12,891 bases of DNA from an uncultured Selenomonadaceae bacterium (GCA_910579115.1 CAJTSO010000003.1:35514-48404); one strand, 5' to 3'. Shown: positions 1 to 7,125, numbered from the stretch's first letter. Numbers and translations are program-made. Notes: a model not told the origin generated them from the letters alone.

Positions 1-30
1 GAAATTAGTTCAGCGACTTGTGGAGGATCA

Positions 31-606
31 ATGTTTCTAAAGGCAAGGTCGGATAAAGAAATCAGCGATAGTGTTGAATTGACAAAAAAATATTTAATCA
101 GTACAGGTGTTAATAGAACGTCAATAGTGGCACTTGATGGCCTCTTAGCTGTCGAAGGAACAGAAATATCAATGGCATTATCGGTTATTGGGGCTGGTAT
201 TTGCTACTTAACTACTGAGATGAGCTTCGTTGAAAGGTTGAATTTACTTGGACGGTTAGGGGTAGATACGATAATTATTCATGTAGATTCTCTGCGTGAA
301 TATATAGTAATCGACTGTGACTCCATTTTATCCAGATTGTTTCGCATCATAACAATATCTTATAATTATCCAACGAATGAGAAAAAACAGTGTGTTTCAG
401 AGTACGAAGCAACGATAGGGACTCCAACATATGAAATTATTTCCTTACCGTGGACGGCGTCACTGATTGACCTATACAAGAGCGTTGATAGTGATGATTA
501 CATAGCTCGCGACACATTGCTGATAGAAAAGACATCAGACAATCCAATCGTTACAGATACAGCGGCAAGAGCGATGCCGTTGATTAGAGTAAAACAGGAC
601 GGTTAA
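31..606 (+). CDS. Hypothetical protein, possible degenerate fragment of an AMP-forming ligase
   Basis: This encodes a 191-residue protein of unknown function. The start is supported by GGAGG at 22-26, four bases before the ATG. No signal peptide or clear membrane segment is visible. Residues about 15-90 have the rhythm of the first subdomain of the ANL superfamily (acyl-CoA synthetases, adenylation domains): a helix ending in 'STGV', then 'IVAL', an Ala/Gly-rich 'ALSVIGAGICYL' stretch, 'ERL' and a beta strand 'TIIIHV'. The phosphate-binding loop (Ser/Thr/Gly-rich, 'TSGTTG' type) and all later ANL motifs are missing, and the length is about a third of a normal ligase, so it could not be an active ligase by itself. 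The C-terminal 90 residues resemble nothing I recognise. It ends 6 bp before uvrA and is probably co-transcribed with it. The ANL link is a weak impression; an unrelated lineage-specific protein is equally possible. Confidence 0.6.
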   Translation: MFLKARSDKEISDSVELTKKYLISTGVNRTSIVALDGLLAVEGTEISMALSVIGAGICYLTTEMSFVERLNLLGRLGVDTIIIHVDSLREYIVIDCDSILSRLFRIITISYNYPTNEKKQCVSEYEATIGTPTYEIISLPWTASLIDLYKSVDSDDYIARDTLLIEKTSDNPIVTDTAARAMPLIRVKQDG

Positions 607-612
607 AAGATT

Positions 613-3435
613 ATGGATAATTTCATCAGAATTAAAGGTGCAAGAGCGCATAACCTTAAAAATATAGATCTTGAAATTCCCCGGGATAAGCTGGTGGTTG
701 TTACAGGGTTGTCAGGTTCGGGAAAGTCTTCTCTTGCCTTTGATACTATTTATGCAGAAGGTCAAAGGAGATATGTTGAATCGTTGTCATCCTACGCCAG
801 ACAGTTTCTTGGGCAAATGGATAAGCCGGATGTAGACTATATAGAAGGACTTTCTCCGGCCATTTCTATCGATCAAAAAACGACCAGTCATAATCCAAGG
901 TCAACAGTTGGCACAGTGACAGAAATCTATGATTATCTTCGCTTGTTATTTGCCAGAGCAGGGCGGCCTCATTGCCCGAAATGCGGAAAACCCATTACCC
1001 AGCAATCCCTTGATCAAATGCTTGATCAAATCTTAAAGCTGCCGGAACGGACAAAAATATATATCACCGCCCAGGTGGTAAGAGGCAAAAAAGGGGAACA
1101 TCGAAATACTTTAGCGGCAATCCGCCGGGACGGGTACGTCCGGGTACGCATAGACGGTGAATTGTACGACATCAACGATGACATCAATATTGATAAGAAT
1201 AAGAAGCACACCATTGAGGTTGTAGTTGACCGTCTGGCTATACGTAATGATATAAGAAACAGGCTGGCAGACTCGGTTGAAAGCGCATTGAAGATAGGCA
1301 ATGGGGTTGTATATGTCGATATCATAGATGGCGAAACCATAATGTTCAGTCAGAATTTTGCCTGTGTTGATTGCGGTATAAGTTTGCCGGAAATAGCTCC
1401 GAGAATGTTTTCCTTTAACAGTCCCTTCGGGGCTTGTCCAAGCTGCAGCGGACTGGGAAGTAATAAAAAATTTGATGAAAGCCTCGTCGTTCCTGACCCT
1501 GATAAAAGCATAGCCGATGGCGCCTTTGCCCCCCTGTCCAAAAATCTTGCTTCTTACGCTATGTGTCAGATAGGGGCAATGCTGTACAAGCATGGGGAAA
1601 AGCTTGAAACTCCTTGGAATAAGCTGCCGGAAAAACTTAGATATTCCCTGTTGTATGGTTCAAAGGAAATAGTGGATTTTGAATATGAAAATATGTTTGG
1701 CGAAGTTCGCACCCACCATGTTTATTTTGAGGGCGTCATGAATATTCTTCAGCGCCGCTATAAAGAAACGACCTCCGATGAAATGAGGGAGAGCTACGAG
1801 CAGTATATGACAGAAACCCCTTGTCCTGCTTGTAATGGGTCAAGACTTAAGCCTGAAACACTGGCAGTAACAATTGGCGGGATGAATATTCATCAGGTTA
1901 CTTCTTTATCGGTCAGTGATTCACTGGCCTTTTTTGACAAACTCAACCTCAGCGATAAAGAGAAAAAAATAGCAGCACAGGTACTAAAGGAAATCAAGGC
2001 AAGGCTTGGATTTTTATCTCATGTGGGCCTTGACTATCTGACTTTGAACAGGTCAGCCGGAACTCTCTCCGGCGGTGAGGCGCAGCGAATCAGACTTGCC
2101 ACCCAGATAGGTTCGGGCCTTATGGGAGTATTATATATTCTTGATGAACCCAGCATAGGTCTTCATCAGAGAGATAATAAACGCCTGTTGGATGCCCTTT
2201 GTCATTTACGAGATTTGGGAAATACTCTCATCGTCGTAGAGCATGACGAAGATACAATGCGCACGGCTGACCAAATTATCGATATTGGACCAATGGCCGG
2301 TGAACATGGCGGCAGAGTCGTAGCACAAGGTACGGCACTGGAGATTTCTGCCAACCCAGAGTCAATAACAGGGCAGTATCTATCAGGGAGAAAATCTATT
2401 CCTGTTCCATCCATTCGTAGAGCAGGAAACGGAAATGCTATTGAAATAATTGGGGCAGCAGAAAACAATCTGAAAAAGGTGAGTGTAAGATTCCCCATAG
2501 GCCTGTTTACGGTTGTTACCGGGGTTTCCGGTTCGGGAAAAAGCACACTTGTCAATGAGATACTCTATAAAGGAGTGGCGGCTCGGTTATACCATACAAA
2601 AAGCAGGCCGGGCAAGCATAAAGAAATTGCTGGTCTTGAGTTTATAGACAAAATCATAGATGTTGACCAATCACCTATTGGTAGAACTCCCAGATCAAAT
2701 CCTGCCACTTATACTGGCTTATTTGATGCTATTCGAGATTTATTCAGCAAGACTGCCGAATCAAAAATGAGGGGATATAAGCCTGGAAGATTCAGCTTTA
2801 ATGTTAAGGGAGGCAGATGCGAAGCCTGTAAAGGCGATGGAATAATAAAGATAGAGATGCATTTCCTGCCGGATGTCTATGTGCCATGTGAAGTCTGTCA
2901 TGGGGCAAGATATAATAGAGAAACCCTTGAGGCTAAATACAAAGGAAAGAGCATATCTGATGTCCTGAATATGACGATTGATGAGGCTTTGGATTTCTTT
3001 GCCAATATTCCGGTAATAGCCAGAAAACTCCAAACAATACACGATGTAGGACTTGGTTATATAAAACTTGGACAGCCTGCAACTACTCTTTCCGGAGGCG
3101 AGGCCCAGCGAGTTAAACTAGCCTCTGAGCTATCGAGAAGGTCCACTGGAAAAACATTATATATTCTTGATGAGCCAACTACAGGGCTTCATACCGATGA
3201 TATTTCCCGTTTACTGGTAATCCTGCAAAGGCTGGTAGATTCAGGAGATACTGTTGTAGTTATTGAGCATAACCTTGATGTAGTTAAATCAGCTGATTAT
3301 ATTATTGACCTGGGGCCAGAGGGAGGCGAGGGTGGAGGAACAGTAGTATGTACAGGTACTCCTGAGGATATTTCAAATAATAATCAATCTTATACTGGCA
3401 GCTTCCTTAAACCAGTACTTACCAAAAAAAGGTGA
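613..3435 (+). CDS. uvrA: Excinuclease ABC subunit A (UvrA)
   Basis: UvrA is the damage-recognition ATPase of nucleotide excision repair. As a dimer it scans DNA with UvrB, then loads UvrB at the lesion for UvrC incision. The 940-residue length is normal for the family. Both ABC halves are intact. The first has Walker A GLSGSGKS at 32-39, signature LSGGE at 485-489 and a Walker B region ending LDEP around 510-513. The second has GVSGSGKS at 637-644, LSGGE at 826-830 and LDEP at 852-855. Zinc-binding cysteine pairs are C251/C254 with C275/C278, and C736/C739 with C759/C762; further CxxC pairs lie at 121-124 and 404-407. The start lacks a strong ribosome binding site: the best is AGGACGG ending at 602, ten bases before the ATG and inside the end of the preceding gene. 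Translational coupling is therefore likely. uvrB, often adjacent, is not in the window. No damage to the gene is visible. Confidence 0.98.
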   Translation: MDNFIRIKGARAHNLKNIDLEIPRDKLVVVTGLSGSGKSSLAFDTIYAEGQRRYVESLSSYARQFLGQMDKPDVDYIEGLSPAISIDQKTTSHNPRSTVGTVTEIYDYLRLLFARAGRPHCPKCGKPITQQSLDQMLDQILKLPERTKIYITAQVVRGKKGEHRNTLAAIRRDGYVRVRIDGELYDINDDINIDKNKKHTIEVVVDRLAIRNDIRNRLADSVESALKIGNGVVYVDIIDGETIMFSQNFACVDCGISLPEIAPRMFSFNSPFGACPSCSGLGSNKKFDESLVVPDPDKSIADGAFAPLSKNLASYAMCQIGAMLYKHGEKLETPWNKLPEKLRYSLLYGSKEIVDFEYENMFGEVRTHHVYFEGVMNILQRRYKETTSDEMRESYEQYMTETPCPACNGSRLKPETLAVTIGGMNIHQVTSLSVSDSLAFFDKLNLSDKEKKIAAQVLKEIKARLGFLSHVGLDYLTLNRSAGTLSGGEAQRIRLATQIGSGLMGVLYILDEPSIGLHQRDNKRLLDALCHLRDLGNTLIVVEHDEDTMRTADQIIDIGPMAGEHGGRVVAQGTALEISANPESITGQYLSGRKSIPVPSIRRAGNGNAIEIIGAAENNLKKVSVRFPIGLFTVVTGVSGSGKSTLVNEILYKGVAARLYHTKSRPGKHKEIAGLEFIDKIIDVDQSPIGRTPRSNPATYTGLFDAIRDLFSKTAESKMRGYKPGRFSFNVKGGRCEACKGDGIIKIEMHFLPDVYVPCEVCHGARYNRETLEAKYKGKSISDVLNMTIDEALDFFANIPVIARKLQTIHDVGLGYIKLGQPATTLSGGEAQRVKLASELSRRSTGKTLYILDEPTTGLHTDDISRLLVILQRLVDSGDTVVVIEHNLDVVKSADYIIDLGPEGGEGGGTVVCTGTPEDISNNNQSYTGSFLKPVLTKKR

Positions 3436-3448
3436 ATGCCATGACTGG

Positions 3449-3480
3449 TACAGTATTTGCTTGAAAATATTCAAGCTGTA
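3449..3480 (+). repeat. Imperfect hairpin just downstream of uvrA
   Basis: GCTTGAA at 3459-3465 and TTCAAGC at 3470-3476 form a perfect 7-bp stem around an AATA loop. Flanking TACA at 3449-3452 and TGTA at 3477-3480 can extend it across a one-sided bulge. No T-run follows, so it is not a classic terminator. It may stabilise the uvrA mRNA 3' end or act with the strong hairpin that follows 18 bases later. Confidence 0.45.
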
Positions 3481-3497
3481 TAGTATTATGTAAAAAG

Positions 3498-3531
3498 TTA
3501 GAAGCGTTTGCAGTAGTGCAAACGCTTCTAA
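3498..3531 (+). terminator. Rho-independent terminator after uvrA
   Basis: A perfect 15-bp inverted repeat, TTAGAAGCGTTTGCA at 3498-3512 and its complement at 3517-3531, closes on a GTAG tetraloop. A short, imperfect T-rich tail (TAATTTT) follows. Its position 60 bp after the uvrA stop and before a new promoter region fits a terminator. The weak U-tract leaves some chance that it is only an mRNA-stabilising hairpin. Confidence 0.8.
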
Positions 3532-3577
3532 TAATTTTGAGATAATAAAGAATAATTTTCAATTTCTTTTTTATTTT

Positions 3578-3607
3578 TTGAGTAGTAGCATGTTTGTTTC
3601 TGATAAT
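3578..3607 (+). promoter_or_regulatory. Candidate sigma-A promoter for the CDF exporter gene
   Basis: TTGAGT at 3578-3583 (4 of 6 to the -35 consensus) and GATAAT at 3602-3607 (5 of 6 to the -10) are separated by 18 bp in a very A+T-rich stretch after the uvrA terminator. Transcription would begin near 3614, only about 16 bases before the start codon. This leaves no room for a riboswitch leader. Confidence 0.4.
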
Positions 3608-3629
3608 ACAATCATATTTGGAGGAAAAT

Positions 3630-4814
3630 ATGACAGAATTATTACTGGAACGCTATTTTGGCGGAGTGATGCCAAGGGGAGATAATTCAGACGACCGAAA
3701 GAAAATCGGACAATTTACCGGAATAGTTGGTATTATTGTAAACCTGTTTCTCTTTGCACTGAAACTTGCTTTAGGTCTTATTACATCATCACTGGCAATA
3801 GTTGCTGATGCTATTAATAATTTGTCAGACGCAGGCGTGTCCCTTGTTACGATTATTGGCTTTAGATTTGCGGCTAAGCCAGCCGATGGCGAACATCCTT
3901 ATGGTCATGGACGAATTGAGTACCTTACAGGTCTATTTTTGGCGGTAATAATTCTTGTTGTTGGCCTTAAAACAGCAGAAGAGTCTTATCACCGCATCAT
4001 CTCACCAGTGAACATAAGTGTTGATTTTGTAATAATTGGCGGGCTCACTCTTTCAATTTTTGCAAAACTGTGGCTTGGCCATTTTTACAAATCAATAGGA
4101 AATAGAATTGGCTCTGTAGCCATAAAAGCAGCAGCTACAGATAGCTTTTCAGATTGCATTTCAACCAGCGGCGTAATGCTGAGTATTCTTGTTTATCATT
4201 TTGGCGGATACAATATTGATGGATATGCAGGAATGATTGTCGCCCTGTTTATTTTACTTACTGGATATCATGCTGCAAATGACACACTAAAGCCGTTGCT
4301 GGGAACTAATCCGGATGACGAAATTACGGCCAGAATTGATGAAATAGTAAAGGGCTGTAAGAATATTCTTGGGTATCATGATTTAGTGATACACAGCTAC
4401 GGACCGAATCATTCCTTTGCTACACTTCATGCAGAAATTTCCGCAGACTATGATATAGTATCTGCCCATGATATTATAGATGCACTGGAAAAAAGGATCA
4501 ATGATGAGCTGGGGATAGAGATAATAATACATATGGATCCTGTAGATCTAAATAGCGCTGAAAAAAAAATATGTCAAAAAATGGTCGGAGATATTTTGAG
4601 GGGTATTGATGCCAGACTTTCCTTACATGATTTTCGCCTCACTAAATCCAAGGGAAAACAGAAAAAAATGTGCTTTGAGATAATGGTTCCTCATGGATAT
4701 AACATAGATGATGAACGGCTAAAGGGAATGATTTTTGAAGAACTGCTTAATAGGTGTAGCCCTTACACAGCATCTATACACTTGGATCATCCGTATCAAC
4801 ACACTTTTTCCTGA
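3630..4814 (+). CDS. Cation diffusion facilitator (CDF) family metal exporter, Mn-type metal site
   Basis: CDF proteins are dimeric membrane antiporters that expel divalent metal ions in exchange for protons. GGAGG at 3620-3624 fixes the start at the ATG at 3630, giving 394 residues; an in-frame ATG at 3594 has no such site. About six membrane segments occupy residues 28-220. In segment 2 the metal site reads N63-x3-D67, where zinc CDFs usually have His-x3-Asp. Segment 5 carries D171-x3-D175. This Asn/Asp-Asp/Asp set matches the MntE-type manganese exporters described in streptococci, so Mn2+ is the most likely substrate (inference). The loop HPYGHGRIE at 89-97 is the usual CDF cytosolic motif. 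The cytosolic dimerisation domain spans about 229-306, and a further 85 residues look like a second copy of it. The gene stands alone with its own promoter and a terminator shared with deoD. Confidence 0.9.
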   Translation: MTELLLERYFGGVMPRGDNSDDRKKIGQFTGIVGIIVNLFLFALKLALGLITSSLAIVADAINNLSDAGVSLVTIIGFRFAAKPADGEHPYGHGRIEYLTGLFLAVIILVVGLKTAEESYHRIISPVNISVDFVIIGGLTLSIFAKLWLGHFYKSIGNRIGSVAIKAAATDSFSDCISTSGVMLSILVYHFGGYNIDGYAGMIVALFILLTGYHAANDTLKPLLGTNPDDEITARIDEIVKGCKNILGYHDLVIHSYGPNHSFATLHAEISADYDIVSAHDIIDALEKRINDELGIEIIIHMDPVDLNSAEKKICQKMVGDILRGIDARLSLHDFRLTKSKGKQKKMCFEIMVPHGYNIDDERLKGMIFEELLNRCSPYTASIHLDHPYQHTFS

Positions 4815-4954
4815 GCTGAATGTATTTTTTATTATCGCCTCAATCAGTCTCGTTGTACTGACATACCGTACATCATTGTATTGGTTACAGATTATTTTTG
4901 CAGGTATCCGGGAGTGAAGGCAGTGTTACCGCTACGGACTGTATAGTCTTAAAT

Positions 4955-5001
4955 AAAATAACGGCTACATTATACTTTTAGTGGACTGTAGCCGTTATTT
5001 T
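4955..5001. terminator. Bidirectional terminator between the convergent CDF and deoD genes
   Basis: AAAATAACGGCTACA at 4955-4969 and its exact complement at 4987-5001 form a 15-bp stem with a 17-nt loop. The A-run on the left and T-run on the right give each strand a U-tract at the 3' side, so the element can end transcription from both directions. It lies 140 bp past the CDF stop and 20 bp past the deoD stop, and is likely the main terminator for deoD. Confidence 0.85.
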
Positions 5002-5020
5002 GTTTGTATGAATTGAAACC

Positions 5021-5725
5021 TTAGCGAATTGCTGCTTCAAAAGCAATTCGTAGCATATCGTCAAACGTGGTTGTTCTTTCCTCAGGAGTTGTTTCTTCAC
5101 CAGTTATGAGGTGATTGCTAACTGTAAACAGGGCCAGTCCTTCTACACGGTATTTAGCGGCAAGAAGATAAAGGGCGGCGGCCTCCATTTCGGCGGCAAG
5201 AACACCGTAATCATGAAGTTTTTTTAAGTCAATTTCATCGTCATAGAGCCTATCCTGAGAAAGAACATTACCTACATGCACTGTAATTCCATATTCTTTC
5301 GCCACGACTACAGAGCGTTCCAAAAAAGAATAGTCAGCCGTAGGGGAAAAGGTAATACACGGGCCGAAAGTATTGCGTACCATTGAGGAGTCTGTAGTAC
5401 AGGACTGAGCAATAACAATATCGCGAACTTTGATATATTCCTGCATTGCTCCACAGGTTCCCACTCGGACAAGGCGCTTTACCCCGTAATCCTTAATCAA
5501 TTCGTTGACATATATGGATATAGAGGGCATACCCATGCCAGTACCCATAACGGAAATCCGCTCGCCCTTGTATAGACCTGTATAACCAAGAATGTTCCTG
5601 GTTGAATTAAACTGTTTAACATCAGTCAAAAAGACTTCAGCCGCGTGCTTTGCTCTGAGGGGATCTCCAGGAAGAAGAATGCGTTCGGCTACTTCACCCG
5701 GTTCACCAGAAATATGCCATCCCAT
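5021..5725 (-). CDS. deoD: Purine nucleoside phosphorylase, hexameric DeoD type, with Asp204 replaced by Asn
   Basis: DeoD enzymes split purine (deoxy)nucleosides with phosphate into free base and (deoxy)ribose 1-phosphate in purine salvage. The chosen ATG at 5725 follows AGAAGG (plus strand 5733-5738) by seven bases and gives 234 residues. It also places every known active-site residue at its E. coli number: H4, G20, R24, R43, R87, E179, M180, E181, S203 and R217. An ATG 33 bases upstream lacks a good ribosome site. Motifs present are GDPLRAK (20-26), GMGMPS (63-68), RVGTCGA (87-93) and EMEAAALYLLAAKY (179-192). The exception is residue 204, Asn (codon AAT, plus strand 5114-5116), where the family has the general-acid Asp that protonates purine N7. 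Activity or base preference may therefore be altered. The gene is monocistronic, transcribed opposite to its neighbours. Confidence 0.95.
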   Translation of the reverse strand: MGWHISGEPGEVAERILLPGDPLRAKHAAEVFLTDVKQFNSTRNILGYTGLYKGERISVMGTGMGMPSISIYVNELIKDYGVKRLVRVGTCGAMQEYIKVRDIVIAQSCTTDSSMVRNTFGPCITFSPTADYSFLERSVVVAKEYGITVHVGNVLSQDRLYDDEIDLKKLHDYGVLAAEMEAAALYLLAAKYRVEGLALFTVSNHLITGEETTPEERTTTFDDMLRIAFEAAIR

Positions 5726-5732
5726 GTGTATA

Positions 5733-5738
5733 CCTTCT
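5733..5738 (-). promoter_or_regulatory. deoD ribosome binding site
   Basis: On the minus strand AGAAGG lies seven bases before the ATG at 5725. It selects this start over the in-frame ATGs at 5758 and 5743, agreeing with the alignment of His4. Confidence 0.7.
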
Positions 5739-5752
5739 TTCATAAGATTTTG

Positions 5753-5779
5753 ATACAATTACTTTAATATATATTGTAT
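5753..5779. repeat. Inverted repeat over the deoD promoter, possible operator
   Basis: ATACAAT at 5753-5759 and ATTGTAT at 5773-5779 are exact inverted 7-mers with a 13-bp gap, so their centres are 20 bp apart, about two helical turns. One arm covers the candidate deoD -10 box and the other falls just after the expected transcription start. This arrangement fits a repressor site. A+T-rich sequence makes chance matches easier, so support is modest. Confidence 0.35.
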
Positions 5780-5802
5780 TCTTTTACAAGTACATATGGA
5801 AA
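5773..5802 (-). promoter_or_regulatory. Candidate deoD promoter
   Basis: On the minus strand TTTCCA (plus 5797-5802) and TACAAT (plus 5773-5778) are separated by 18 bp. The -10 box matches consensus at 5 of 6 positions, the -35 at 4 of 6. The predicted leader is about 40 nt. Confidence 0.35.
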
Positions 5803-5881
5803 AAGCGGATATTTTTTTATAAAATCACGATGGCTGGCAGGAATTCATTACTATAGACCAGAATATCTCACGAGTCAGGAT

Positions 5882-5890
5882 TGGTATAAG
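5882..5890 (+). promoter_or_regulatory. Candidate extended -10 promoter for the hepT-tatAC-ubiDA operon
   Basis: TGGTATAAG is an extended -10 element (TG, one base, then TATAAG at 5 of 6 matches). No good -35 box is seen upstream, as is common for extended -10 promoters. Transcription would start near 5897, giving a leader of about 24 nt before the ATG at 5921. An alternating AT run at 5898-5913 would fall in this leader. Confidence 0.35.
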
Positions 5891-5897
5891 TATTTCA

Positions 5898-5913
5898 ATA
5901 TATATATATATAT
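5898..5913. repeat. (AT)8 dinucleotide run upstream of hepT
   Basis: Eight AT units run without interruption from 5898 to 5913, immediately before the TTCAGGTG that holds the hepT ribosome site. Such runs can change length by slippage. Here a change would alter leader length, not reading frame. Confidence 0.85.
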
Positions 5914-5920
5914 TCAGGTG

Positions 5921-6898
5921 ATGAATTTGTTATCAAAACCTTATTCTCTGATCAGAAAAGAACTTGATGAGGTTGAAGTATGTTTACGAAAGGTTTCTGA
6001 AACGACTTTTCCTCTGTTATCCGGCATTGAGAGCAGTCTTATAAGCGCTGGCGGAAAAAGACTGCGCCCCGCGCTGTTTTTACTGGCCGCAAGAATGGCA
6101 AAGAAAGATGATTTTGCGGATATTGTGCCGCTGGCAGCGTCATTAGAGCTTATCCATGTGGCATCTTTGATCCATGATGATGTCATAGATAATTCCCTTT
6201 TGCGCAGGGGGAAAGAAACAGCAAATGCAAAATATGGCAATCATGTGGCGGTTTTGGCCGGCGATTACCTCTTTGCCAGCGCGTTTGGCTTGATCAGTGA
6301 TAAAGATTATCCGAGAATTGTTGGGGGAAAAATTGTTGAAATTGTAAAGCTACTGGCGGTTGGAGAAATTCAACAGGACTCCTCATTGTATAAAATCACC
6401 ACTGACGAGGAGGCGTATTATTGCCAAATAGAAAAAAAGACGGCTGCGTTCATGGCTGTCTGCTGTGAAATTGGTGCCTTGGTGGAAGGAATTGGGACTG
6501 ATATTGCTAATAAACTTTATAACTATGGCCATAATTTGGGTATGGCATTTCAGATTACCGATGATTTGCTGGATGTGACCAGCAATGATGAAACGTTAGG
6601 CAAACCGGCAGGACGTGACATTAAGCAGGGTGTAATAACTTTACCGGTTATTTATGCTTTGAAATATTCTTTAAAAAAAGAAAGGTTGGCGGCTATAATT
6701 TCTAATCCTTTAATGAGTGAGGAGGAATTGCAGGAAGCTGTTATGATCGTCAGGGAGTGTGAAGGCATTGCCCGGTCAAAGAAAAAAGTCCAGGAATATG
6801 TCAACAAGGCTAAAGCATTTATTCCCGAAGAATGCAGTGAAAATTTAAGAGAATCCTTTGATTTTTTAGCTGATTATATCTTGAAGCGTAATTATTGA
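5921..6898 (+). CDS. hepT: Long-chain polyprenyl diphosphate synthase (heptaprenyl-type, component II)
   Basis: This all-trans polyprenyl synthase extends farnesyl or geranylgeranyl diphosphate with isopentenyl units to make the quinone side chain. The core is complete: GGKRLRP at 44-50, first Asp-rich motif D86-D87-x2-D90, GEIQQ at 148-152 and second Asp-rich motif D214-D215-x2-D218. Small residues (Ala81, Ser82) sit four and five positions before the first motif, consistent with a long product; the exact chain length cannot be read. The open frame extends back to 5774, but that segment is non-conserved promoter DNA. The ATG at 5921 lies directly against AGGTG, so a TTG at 5927, six bases later, may be the true start. 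It is first gene of an operon with tatA 23 bp downstream. The gene for the small subunit HepS, which pairs with Bacillus HepT, is not in the window; this could be a single-subunit enzyme. Confidence 0.9.
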   Translation: MNLLSKPYSLIRKELDEVEVCLRKVSETTFPLLSGIESSLISAGGKRLRPALFLLAARMAKKDDFADIVPLAASLELIHVASLIHDDVIDNSLLRRGKETANAKYGNHVAVLAGDYLFASAFGLISDKDYPRIVGGKIVEIVKLLAVGEIQQDSSLYKITTDEEAYYCQIEKKTAAFMAVCCEIGALVEGIGTDIANKLYNYGHNLGMAFQITDDLLDVTSNDETLGKPAGRDIKQGVITLPVIYALKYSLKKERLAAIISNPLMSEEELQEAVMIVRECEGIARSKKKVQEYVNKAKAFIPEECSENLRESFDFLADYILKRNY

Positions 6899-6921
6899 TT
6901 TTTTATTAAGGAGGAGTAAAT

Positions 6922-7125
6922 ATGTTTGGCATCGGTGTTCCGGAGCTTATTCTTATTCTCATAATTGGCTTGGTAGTTTTTGGACCGGGAAAACTCCCAG
7001 AGGTTGGTAAAGCCCTTGGCAAAGGCATTAATGAGTTCAAAAAAGCAACCTCCGATATAAGTGAAACAAAACCAATGAACACGGAAAAAACTGAAAGCAA
7101 AAGTGAAGTGAAGGAAGATGCCTGA
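6922..7125 (+). CDS. tatA: Sec-independent protein translocase TatA
   Basis: TatA forms the oligomeric pore component of the twin-arginine translocase, which exports folded proteins. The 67-residue product has the standard plan: a short periplasmic-side start with 'PEL' at 8-10, one membrane helix at about 9-20, the FGPGKLPEVGKALG hinge and amphipathic helix at 20-33, then a charged Lys/Glu/Ser-rich tail. AAGGAGG at 6908-6914, seven bases before the ATG, is the strongest ribosome site in the operon and suits the excess of TatA needed over TatC. Its stop overlaps the tatC start by 8 bp. No TatB is seen, which is typical of minimal Firmicutes TatAC systems where one protein does both TatA and TatB jobs. 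Confidence 0.95.
   Translation: MFGIGVPELILILIIGLVVFGPGKLPEVGKALGKGINEFKKATSDISETKPMNTEKTESKSEVKEDA

Noticed and set aside
1026..1593. Minus-strand reading frames of 104, 160 and 63 codons opposite uvrA
   Set aside because: They lie wholly within the conserved uvrA coding sequence, have no recognisable content, and are shadow frames.
3532..3629. Possible manganese (yybP-ykoY) riboswitch before the Mn-type exporter
   Set aside because: The likely leader is only about 16 nt and the upstream A+T-rich DNA lacks the conserved paired elements of that riboswitch.
4735..4917. Small hydrophobic reading frame overlapping the end of the CDF gene
   Set aside because: It begins with TTG inside the CDF coding region in another frame, has no ribosome site, and ends just before the shared terminator. 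It is best explained as chance.
5774..5920. N-terminal extension of hepT
   Set aside because: The frame is open back to 5774, but the 49 added residues are rich in Tyr and Ile from AT repeats, resemble no prenyl synthase, and overlap the divergent promoter region.
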